5,199 nucleotides of DNA from Flavobacteriales bacterium (GTDB lineage Bacteria; Bacteroidota; Bacteroidia; Flavobacteriales_D; Sanyastnellaceae). The translations under genes were made by a program, and so were the position numbers. Every line of letters begins with the position of its first letter. Within the stretch, counting starts at the first letter, position 1. Under the pieces are notes generated by a model. It ran no database searches, had not been told where the DNA came from, and was given only the letters and a program-made list of their open reading frames with translations. Below, piece after piece: positions 1-5,199 of this stretch. The stretch is from positions 1 through 5,199 of the forward strand of contig CANHYZ010000184.1 of assembly GCA_947464885.1 (NCBI GenBank), in the 5' to 3' direction.

Positions 1-171
1 GACACGGTTTGGGACGGTGAAGTTGCAGAGGCTCTTTTGTTAAAACAACAAGAAAAATACTATACGATGCCATGTGTCAAGCATGGGTATTGTCATGCCA
101 AGGAACCCTTTATTTTTGTTCAGAAGATTATCGGCACGTACGAATTGTACAAAACCGTTTCTAATCCATAA
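1..171 (+). CDS. 3' end of an unrecognised protein (partial, 56 residues)
   Basis: Frame 1 is open from the left edge to a TAA at 169-171, giving the last 56 residues of a protein whose start lies outside the window. The stretch is mixed polar and aromatic, with two cysteines six residues apart (C25 and C31, in a PCVKHGYCH context) and a Lys/Tyr-rich end. It shows no membrane segment and no T9SS sorting motif. I do not recognise a family. The stop lies three bases before the ATG of the lipoprotein gene, so the two genes are probably in one transcript and may be functionally linked. That it is a real gene is inferred from the open frame up to the edge and the tight junction. It is short, so a chance open frame is not fully excluded. 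Confidence 0.6.
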   Translation, partial: DTVWDGEVAEALLLKQQEKYYTMPCVKHGYCHAKEPFIFVQKIIGTYELYKTVSNP

Positions 172-174
172 CAC

Positions 175-837
175 ATGAAAGGAAGAGTACTTATCGGCCT
201 TTTACTTTGGGGAGCATTCGCTTTTGGCGGGTGTAAAAAAGAGGAGACCAAACCATACGGCATTGCCGGACGCGTGGTAGACGGTGATTCGGGCGAAGGG
301 CTGTCGCAAGTGGCAGTGACCGTTGAAAAGCAGGTTATTCAAAACGGCATATTCGGTCAGACGTGGATGAACGCCGCTTCAACCAATTCAGCGAGTGACG
401 GTGGATACAGCTGCACCTGGCCGCGCGAAAATTTCGCAGCACTGCGCATCAGCCCTGAAAAAGCGAACTACGTTGGCGCAGTCGAAAGCCTGAATGTCGA
501 CGCATTCAAAACGGCAGAGGACTTCACAATCACCCGTGATCTGGTCATGTACAAGGAAGGGTTTATCACGGTAAATCTGCGCAACACCGGACAAACTGCA
601 GAGCAAGATCGTTTGGCGTTTACGTTTCTGAACGCGAACTTCGATTGCAATTGCTGCTCGAATTTTTGGCGTGTGTATGAAGGCTCTTCCGTTGACACAG
701 CTTTTACGTGTAGGATTTATGGTAATCGCTGGTTGAAATACCAGGTCAATTCCACCATGGGGTTTAACGACTCCATCTTCGTGGATAGCGTATATTGCCC
801 TGCGTTTGCCACTACCGCCATCGAAATTGATTATTAA
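175..837 (+). CDS. Predicted lipoprotein with carboxypeptidase-regulatory-like N-terminal region
   Basis: This 220-residue protein starts with a lipoprotein signal: MKGR, a hydrophobic stretch at residues 5-17, then a lipobox-like FGGC with C20 as the likely lipidated cysteine, followed by KKEE. It is therefore expected to be anchored in a membrane, probably the outer membrane. Residues about 28-50 (GIAGRVVDGDSGEGLSQVAV) match the opening strands of carboxypeptidase-regulatory-like / CnaB-type beta-sandwich domains, which are common in Bacteroidota surface proteins. The remainder is not recognised. It is rich in aromatic residues and Asn, and has six further cysteines (80, 158, 160, 161, 179, 208), three of them clustered as CNCC. 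An extracytoplasmic place would allow disulfides or metal binding, but neither can be shown here. The ATG follows the upstream stop by three bases with no Shine-Dalgarno sequence, as is usual in this phylum. Lipoprotein status is well supported; molecular function is unknown. Confidence 0.85.
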   Translation: MKGRVLIGLLLWGAFAFGGCKKEETKPYGIAGRVVDGDSGEGLSQVAVTVEKQVIQNGIFGQTWMNAASTNSASDGGYSCTWPRENFAALRISPEKANYVGAVESLNVDAFKTAEDFTITRDLVMYKEGFITVNLRNTGQTAEQDRLAFTFLNANFDCNCCSNFWRVYEGSSVDTAFTCRIYGNRWLKYQVNSTMGFNDSIFVDSVYCPAFATTAIEIDY

Positions 838-862
838 CGGATACAATTCACACGGCCGTAAC

Positions 863-891
863 TTGACCAAGGACGCGACCATTTTATTTTG
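863..891 (+). promoter_or_regulatory. Possible Bacteroidota-type promoter ahead of the deiminase gene
   Basis: The gap 838-896 contains TTG at 863-865 and TATTTTG at 885-891, separated by 19 bases. This resembles the Bacteroidota sigma-ABfr promoter (TTTG, about 19 bases, then TAnnTTTG), although the downstream box is one T short. Transcription would then start about five or six bases later, at or next to the A of the ATG at 897, leaving almost no leader. The match is partial in an AT-rich stretch, so it is only a candidate. The deiminase gene may instead be read from further upstream. Confidence 0.25.
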
Positions 892-896
892 CTCTT

Positions 897-2603
897 ATGC
901 GGATTAAACAATTCCTTTTTTCCATCATTTTCTCGCTCAGTATAACTGCGAACGCGCAGATTGTCACTCCACCCAATTTTTCCAACCTACGTGCGATGGC
1001 GGAATGGGAAGAGGCGCAGGCCCTCACCATTTCGTGGACAGGATTTCCGGCCATTCTCAAGCAGATAGTGGCTGCAGCTCGTTTGGAAACACTGGTCATC
1101 ATTCTTAGCGATGATGTTCAGGGCACAGAAGACTATCTGTTAGCCAACAACACAGGCGGCAGTGCCTTTGCGAATCTGGACAATGTCCTCATCGTTGACG
1201 CCAACTACGATAGCATCTGGATGCGCGACTACGCCGCTAATCCGGTCTATGGCAATGAAGTTGATTCCCTGATTCTGGTGGATTGGATTTACAATCGCAA
1301 CCGACCGGATGATGATACCTCACCCGCTTTTGTGGCCGATGCCTTGAACCTCGATTTGTACGAAACGTCAGAGCCTCCCTATGATCTCATGAATACGGGC
1401 GGAAACTTTATGAGTGATGGATTCGGGACTGCCTTTGCTTCCGAACTCATCTTGGATGAGAATGACGGCAATGGTGATGTCAACGGCATCGATTACCCCA
1501 TTCACTCCGAAGGTGAAATCGATAACATTTTGGAAACATTCATGGGCATTCACACTTACATCAAGATGCCAAATTTGCCCTATGATGGTATACACCACAT
1601 TGATATGCACATGAAGCTCGTCGATGAGGAGACCTTACTGGTTTCAGAATATCCGCAAGGGGTTGCCGATGGTCCGCAGATTAATGCGAACATCGAGTAC
1701 GTGCTGAGTAATTACCAAAGTGTATTTGGAACGCCCTATCGTGTTGTGCGCATTCCGGCACCACCCAGCACGCAGGGCAACTATCCCGACAATCAAGGTT
1801 CCTATCGCACCTATACCAACGCCGTATTTGCCAATCGTACGATTATTATCCCCACCTACAGAGAGGAATATGACACCACGGCCTTGCGTATTTGGGGTGA
1901 GGTTTGTCCGGGCTACACCTTGGTTGGTATTGATTGCGACAACACCAATAATAACATCATCAGTCAGAGCGGAGCTATTCATTGCATCACACACACCGTT
2001 GGTGTAGCCGATCCATTGTTGATTTCGCATCAGCCCTTGCAGGACACGTATGATGTCGTTAACCCTTATTTGGTCTCTGCCTATCTGAGTCATCGTTCAG
2101 GTGAAGAGCGAGCCACCTTGTATTGGAAAACTTCAGGTGAGAGCACTTTTAGCGCCATCGATATGCAGCAGGTCGGCGACAACTGGGAAGCTTCCATTCC
2201 GGCTCAAGCTCCAGGAACGCGCGTGCAGTATTACGTAGAGGGTGAATCCGTAAGCGGTAAAATTCAAGTACGTCCAATGCCTGCACCTGCAGGGTTCTGG
2301 TCGTTTGATGTGTTAGGTGCAGTTTCATCAGTGCATGAATTTGGATCTACTGTGATTCAGCGCGTGTTTCCTAATCCGGCCGGAGCGATTACCTGTGTTG
2401 AGGTAAATGCTAAAATCGGCTCTTTAGCGAACATCACATTACATGATATGACCGGAAGATTGGTTCATACCCTGCACAATGGTATGCTTTCCGGTGGCAC
2501 ATCTAAATTTTTCTTTGATGCTTCGACATTGTCGCCTGGTGCCTATCAACTCTCTGTTGATACCGGTGTTGGGAAACATAGCTTAGCTGTCATGATAAAA
2601 TAA
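897..2603 (+). CDS. Secreted agmatine/peptidylarginine deiminase-family protein with T9SS C-terminal sorting domain
   Basis: This 568-residue protein belongs to the PAD_porph superfamily (agmatine deiminase and Porphyromonas peptidylarginine deiminase, PPAD), enzymes that hydrolyse a guanidine group to citrulline or carbamoyl product plus ammonia. A Sec signal peptide (residues 1-20, ending ANA before Q21) leads into the catalytic domain. Family motifs are AEWEEA (35-40), WMRDY (108-112), TGGN (167-170), HHID (233-236), TNAVFANR (307-314) and IHC (361-363). The likely catalytic set is D111, H234, D236, N308 and C363, equivalent to PPAD D130, H236, D238, N297 and C351. Residues about 375-470 look like an Ig-like beta domain, as in PPAD. 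Residues about 480-568 are a T9SS sorting domain with FPNPA, LHDMTGRLV and LSPGAYQL, so the product is probably released or attached at the cell surface. Only the ATG at 897 is possible as start, because an in-frame TGA lies at 864 with no start codon between. Export and R134/R136 favour a protein or peptide substrate over agmatine, but this is inference. Confidence 0.93.
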   Translation: MRIKQFLFSIIFSLSITANAQIVTPPNFSNLRAMAEWEEAQALTISWTGFPAILKQIVAAARLETLVIILSDDVQGTEDYLLANNTGGSAFANLDNVLIVDANYDSIWMRDYAANPVYGNEVDSLILVDWIYNRNRPDDDTSPAFVADALNLDLYETSEPPYDLMNTGGNFMSDGFGTAFASELILDENDGNGDVNGIDYPIHSEGEIDNILETFMGIHTYIKMPNLPYDGIHHIDMHMKLVDEETLLVSEYPQGVADGPQINANIEYVLSNYQSVFGTPYRVVRIPAPPSTQGNYPDNQGSYRTYTNAVFANRTIIIPTYREEYDTTALRIWGEVCPGYTLVGIDCDNTNNNIISQSGAIHCITHTVGVADPLLISHQPLQDTYDVVNPYLVSAYLSHRSGEERATLYWKTSGESTFSAIDMQQVGDNWEASIPAQAPGTRVQYYVEGESVSGKIQVRPMPAPAGFWSFDVLGAVSSVHEFGSTVIQRVFPNPAGAITCVEVNAKIGSLANITLHDMTGRLVHTLHNGMLSGGTSKFFFDASTLSPGAYQLSVDTGVGKHSLAVMIK

Positions 2604-2605
2604 CC

Positions 2606-4363
2606 TTGGAAACAAAGAAGCTCATACCTGACGAAGCGATTGCATCCGCCACGCGTTTGCAAAAGGATAATCCTATCGTTGGGCTTTTATCCAAGGTAGC
2701 TCGCATTGATAAGGTGAACGACCTTTACGATCAAATCTGCGAGTGTCCGGGTATAGAAAGCATCGAAAAACTTTTTGAGTTGCTGGAATTGGAACTAGAG
2801 ATAGATGAAAAGCAACTCGAGCAGATTCCAAAAACCGGTGCGTTCATCATCGTATCGAATCATCCATTCGGAGCATTGGATGGCTTGGCCATGCTGATGG
2901 CTATTGCCAAGGTTCGTCCCGATTTTAAAGTGATGGCCAACTTTCTGCTTCGCAATGTTGAGCCGATTAAAGATTACTTCATTGCGGTTAATCCTTTCGA
3001 ATCACGTCGTGAAGCCTATTCAAATCTCACCGGGCTCAAGGCGGTCATGCACCATTTGGATGAAGGAAAGCCTTTAGGCATTTTTCCGGCAGGTGAAGTT
3101 TCAACTTTTCAGAGTGAGTTCCAGACTATCGCAGACAAGAAGTGGGCGACATCTGTGGTTAAAATTGTTCGCAATGCAAAGGTTCCCGTCATTCCGCTTT
3201 TCTTCGACGGTCGTAATTCGCGGGTGTTCCATTTGTTGGGGATGATTCATGCGAACCTCAGAACGTTGGCCCTGCCTTCGGAGATGTTGCGAAAAAAGGG
3301 AGAGGTCATTCGTTTAAAAATTGGTAAGCCGATTCAACCTAAGGATACGGAAATGTTTTCCAATCTCGATCAGTACGGTCGTTATCTGCGCGCCAAGACC
3401 TATGCTCTGGGAAGTTCGTTTGATGTGCGCAGGGATTATTTCCGAATGTTTCGTATTGCCAAGACTCCGGAATCGATTATTGAACCTATTTCTTCTAAAC
3501 TCATTCGTCAAGAGATTGATGCCATCCAATCCTGTCGAACACTATCCTACGACAACTTCGATTGTTACGTTGTAGGCAGCGACTACATTCCCAATATTCT
3601 GCAGGAAATCGGCCGTCTGCGCGAGGTCACTTTCCGCGCCGTCGGTGAGGGCACCAACAAGAGTATTGACTTGGATGAGTATGATTTGTATTACAATCAT
3701 CTGATTCTTTGGGATCGCGAAGCCTGTCGCATTGCCGGAGCCTACCGCGTAGGCAACGGTCTGCAGATCATGGAACGTTATGGCAAGAAAGGCTTTTATA
3801 TTTCTTCTCTGTTCCGCATGAACAAGGAAATGGATGGCATGCTTGATCAGTCGCTCGAATTAGGCCGTTCGTTTATCGTTCAGGATTATCAACGTCATCG
3901 ACTTTCACTCTTCCTTCTTTGGAAAGGAATATTATTCTACTTACTGTCTAATCCGCAATTCCGTTACATCATCGGTCCGGTGTCGATTAGTAATCAGTAT
4001 CAGGAGGTTTCCAAAGACCTAATTATTCAATTCATCACGCGTCATCATTTCGATCATGCCATGTCTGAGCATGTCGAGCCACGCAATGCCTTCCGCCCGA
4101 AAGTGAAGCACATCGACACGGATGCGCTCTTACATTCAACGCAGGCCGACATTAAAAAGATGGATCGCATCATCAGTGATATTGAACCATCGAGTTTTAC
4201 CATGCCGGTGTTATTGAAGAAATACCTTCAGCAGAATGCGAAGATTATTGCGTTCAATTGTGACCCGAAATTCAACAATGCCCTTGATGGCTTGATGTAT
4301 CTGGACATGATGAATTTACCGGCCGACACCATTGAAACGCTTCAGCGCGAAATGGTGAGTTAG
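2606..4363 (+). CDS. OlsF-type bifunctional acyltransferase: N-terminal PlsC-like (LPLAT) plus C-terminal OlsB/GNAT-like domain
   Basis: This 585-residue protein carries two acyltransferase domains. Residues about 75-270 form a lysophospholipid acyltransferase domain: NHPFGALD (85-92, catalytic H86 and D92), NPFESRR (129-135), the FPAGEVS block (160-166) and VPVIPLFFDG (193-202). Residues about 318-500 form an OlsB/hemolysin-type N-acyltransferase (Acetyltransf_5, GNAT fold) with IGRLREVTFRAVGEGT (335-350), DLDEYD (355-360) and the HLILWD stretch. The tail 533-570 (PVLLKKYL, then FNCDPKFNNALDGL) is also typical of OlsB-like proteins. This fusion matches OlsF, which N-acylates ornithine and then O-acylates the lyso-lipid, making phosphorus-free membrane lipids at the inner membrane. 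Related Bacteroidota enzymes may use glycine or other amino acids, so the headgroup is open. The start is TTG at 2606, two bases after the deiminase stop. The frame is closed by TAG at 2579 with no ATG until about residue 96, inside the LPLAT domain. Translational coupling to the deiminase gene is likely. Architecture is certain; substrate is not. Confidence 0.92.
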   Translation: METKKLIPDEAIASATRLQKDNPIVGLLSKVARIDKVNDLYDQICECPGIESIEKLFELLELELEIDEKQLEQIPKTGAFIIVSNHPFGALDGLAMLMAIAKVRPDFKVMANFLLRNVEPIKDYFIAVNPFESRREAYSNLTGLKAVMHHLDEGKPLGIFPAGEVSTFQSEFQTIADKKWATSVVKIVRNAKVPVIPLFFDGRNSRVFHLLGMIHANLRTLALPSEMLRKKGEVIRLKIGKPIQPKDTEMFSNLDQYGRYLRAKTYALGSSFDVRRDYFRMFRIAKTPESIIEPISSKLIRQEIDAIQSCRTLSYDNFDCYVVGSDYIPNILQEIGRLREVTFRAVGEGTNKSIDLDEYDLYYNHLILWDREACRIAGAYRVGNGLQIMERYGKKGFYISSLFRMNKEMDGMLDQSLELGRSFIVQDYQRHRLSLFLLWKGILFYLLSNPQFRYIIGPVSISNQYQEVSKDLIIQFITRHHFDHAMSEHVEPRNAFRPKVKHIDTDALLHSTQADIKKMDRIISDIEPSSFTMPVLLKKYLQQNAKIIAFNCDPKFNNALDGLMYLDMMNLPADTIETLQREMVS

Positions 4364-4385
4364 ACCACGTCTGAATTTCCTATCT

Positions 4386-4405
4386 TGGTCCACATAATCG
4401 GACCA
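4386..4405 (+). promoter_or_regulatory. Small inverted repeat just before the glycosylasparaginase start, with a weak promoter-like box
   Basis: TGGTCC (4386-4391) and GGACCA (4400-4405) form a perfect six-base inverted repeat around an eight-base loop, two bases before the ATG at 4408. As RNA it would place a short hairpin on the ribosome landing zone; as DNA it could be an operator half-site pair. There is no T run after it, so it is not a classical terminator for the acyltransferase gene. TATCTTGG at 4381-4388 overlaps it and is one base off the Bacteroidota TAnnTTTG box, with a poor TTAG at 4359-4362 as possible upstream element. A six-base stem can arise by chance. Confidence 0.3.
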
Positions 4406-4407
4406 TC

Positions 4408-5199
4408 ATGTCAACCAACCGTCGTAAATTCATCAAGACATCTGCAGCAACAGGCCTTGGATTGGGTCTTGGGATGTTGCATCGTGCCTTTGCACAAAAT
4501 CAAGACACTCCTGCTCCACCAGCCGATATCTACAAAGAGGGATTGGTGTTATCCACCTGGGATGCCGGATTGGCCGCCAATGCCGCAGCTTGGGAAGCGA
4601 TGCTGGCCGGCGGAAACGCGCTAGACATGGCCGAAAAGGGAGTGAATGATACGGAGTCCGACCTATCGAATCTCAGTGTTGGCTTGGGAGGTTTTCCGGA
4701 TCGCGAAGGAAAGACAACCCTCGACGCGTGCATCATGGACAGTCAGGGAAATGCAGGGAGCGTTATGTTTTTGGAACACATCAAGCATCCCGCTTCTGTT
4801 GCTCGTCGGGTGATGGAAAAAACACCACACGTGATTCTTGTCGGAGAAGGAGCCTATCAATTTGCCTTGGCAGAAGGGTTCCAGCACGATGGCTACGTTG
4901 GTGAAGCAGCGCAGAAAGCTTACAAGGAATGGCTAAAGACCAGTCAGTACAAGCCGATTATCAACATCGAAAATCACGACACGATTGGTTTGTTGTCGAT
5001 GGATATGAACGGCGACATGGCAGGAGCATGCACAACGAGCGGCATGGCATTCAAGATGCGCGGTCGCGTAGGCGATAGTCCGGTCATTGGTGCCGGTCTG
5101 TATGTCGACAATGAAATTGGAGCCGCTACATCCAGCGGTTTGGGAGAGGCTGTCATTCGTACGTGTGGATCGTTTCTCGTTGTAGAGATGATGCGCCAA
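4408..5199 (+). CDS. N4-(beta-N-acetylglucosaminyl)-L-asparaginase (glycosylasparaginase), Tat-exported, 3' end outside the window
   Basis: The first 264 residues of an N-terminal-nucleophile (Asparaginase_2) amidohydrolase that cleaves the GlcNAc-Asn bond of N-glycosylated asparagine, giving aspartate and an amino sugar that loses ammonia. A Tat signal opens it: NRRKFIK (4-10), a Gly/Ala/Leu stretch, and AFA before Q30, so the enzyme is expected in the periplasm or beyond. The family blocks are LSTWDAG (48-54), VGLGGFPDREGKTTLDACIMD (91-111), HPASVARRVMEKTPH (127-141), IENHDTIG (187-194) and GRVGDSPVIGAG (219-230). Autocleavage is expected between D191 and T192, freeing T192 as nucleophile. 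T210, R220, D223 and S243-G244 sit at the family's active-site spacings (+18, +28, +31, +51/52 from the nucleophile); the usual Thr at +51 is Ser here. Similarity to the Elizabethkingia meningosepticum enzyme is very high around EWLKTSQYKPI. From that family's length, roughly 75 residues are missing at the right edge. The start is the ATG at 4408, 44 bases after the acyltransferase stop. Confidence 0.96.
   Translation, partial: MSTNRRKFIKTSAATGLGLGLGMLHRAFAQNQDTPAPPADIYKEGLVLSTWDAGLAANAAAWEAMLAGGNALDMAEKGVNDTESDLSNLSVGLGGFPDREGKTTLDACIMDSQGNAGSVMFLEHIKHPASVARRVMEKTPHVILVGEGAYQFALAEGFQHDGYVGEAAQKAYKEWLKTSQYKPIINIENHDTIGLLSMDMNGDMAGACTTSGMAFKMRGRVGDSPVIGAGLYVDNEIGAATSSGLGEAVIRTCGSFLVVEMMRQ

Noticed and set aside
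852..859. Eight-base palindrome ACGGCCGT in the gap before the deiminase gene
   Set aside because: Too short, with no extension of the symmetry and no T run, to support a terminator or operator.
388..882. Long antisense open frame of 164 codons opposite the lipoprotein gene
   Set aside because: It overlaps a gene with a clear signal peptide and lipobox, has no recognisable domain, and its composition (many Arg, Cys, Val) looks like a reverse-frame shadow.
1644..2093. Antisense open frame of 149 codons within the deiminase gene
   Set aside because: It lies fully opposite conserved catalytic-domain sequence, with no promoter or domain of its own; a shadow frame.
4364..4407. Rho-independent terminator after the acyltransferase gene
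   Set aside because: The only inverted repeat has a six-base stem and is followed directly by the next gene's ATG rather than a run of T.
4385..4624. Forward open frame of 79 codons starting before the glycosylasparaginase
   Set aside because: It overlaps the strongly conserved glycosylasparaginase in another frame and its translation has no signal or family motif.
4933..5199. Antisense open frame reaching the right edge
   Set aside because: It is opposite the nucleophile region of the glycosylasparaginase, whose residues match the family almost continuously.
1..5199. CRISPR array, tRNA, rRNA, insertion sequence, phage attachment site or new defence system
   Set aside because: No direct-repeat/spacer pattern, no RNA gene, no transposase or nuclease motifs; genes are typical envelope and metabolic functions of Bacteroidota.

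Overview
The window looks like a piece of a Bacteroidota chromosome, most likely a Flavobacteriia-like lineage. Three things suggest this. A secreted deiminase-family protein ends in a typical type IX secretion system (T9SS) C-terminal sorting domain, a system confined to the Bacteroidota/FCB group. None of the start codons has a convincing Shine-Dalgarno sequence. The last gene is closely similar to the glycosylasparaginase known from Elizabethkingia (formerly Flavobacterium) meningosepticum. All recognisable genes are on the + strand and tightly packed, with no IS element, tRNA, rRNA or CRISPR array and no gene-free stretch over 300 bases.

Layout: (1) 1-171 is the 3' end of an unrecognised gene. 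(2) 175-837 encodes a predicted lipoprotein with a carboxypeptidase-regulatory-like beta-sandwich start and a cysteine cluster. It lies 3 bases after gene 1, so the two are probably co-transcribed. (3) After a 59-base gap that may hold a promoter, 897-2603 encodes a Sec-exported, T9SS-sorted protein of the agmatine deiminase / Porphyromonas-type peptidylarginine deiminase family with its catalytic residues intact. (4) Two bases after its stop, starting at a TTG codon, 2606-4363 encodes a two-domain acyltransferase of OlsF type, the architecture that makes ornithine or related aminoacyl lipids. (5) After a 44-base gap holding a small hairpin, 4408 to the right edge encodes a Tat-exported N4-(beta-N-acetylglucosaminyl)-L-asparaginase, cut off by the window end.

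Together the genes look like ordinary envelope and secretion functions: two exported hydrolases acting on nitrogen groups of proteins or glycoproteins, one surface lipoprotein and one membrane-lipid enzyme. The tight spacing of deiminase and acyltransferase suggests co-transcription, but the sequence does not show that they share a pathway. I found no clear new multi-gene system. The most interesting points are the peptidylarginine-deiminase-like arginine pair in the exported deiminase, its Asp/Asn-rich insertion, the TTG-started coupled acyltransferase, and the variant spacing of the acyltransferase HxD motif.
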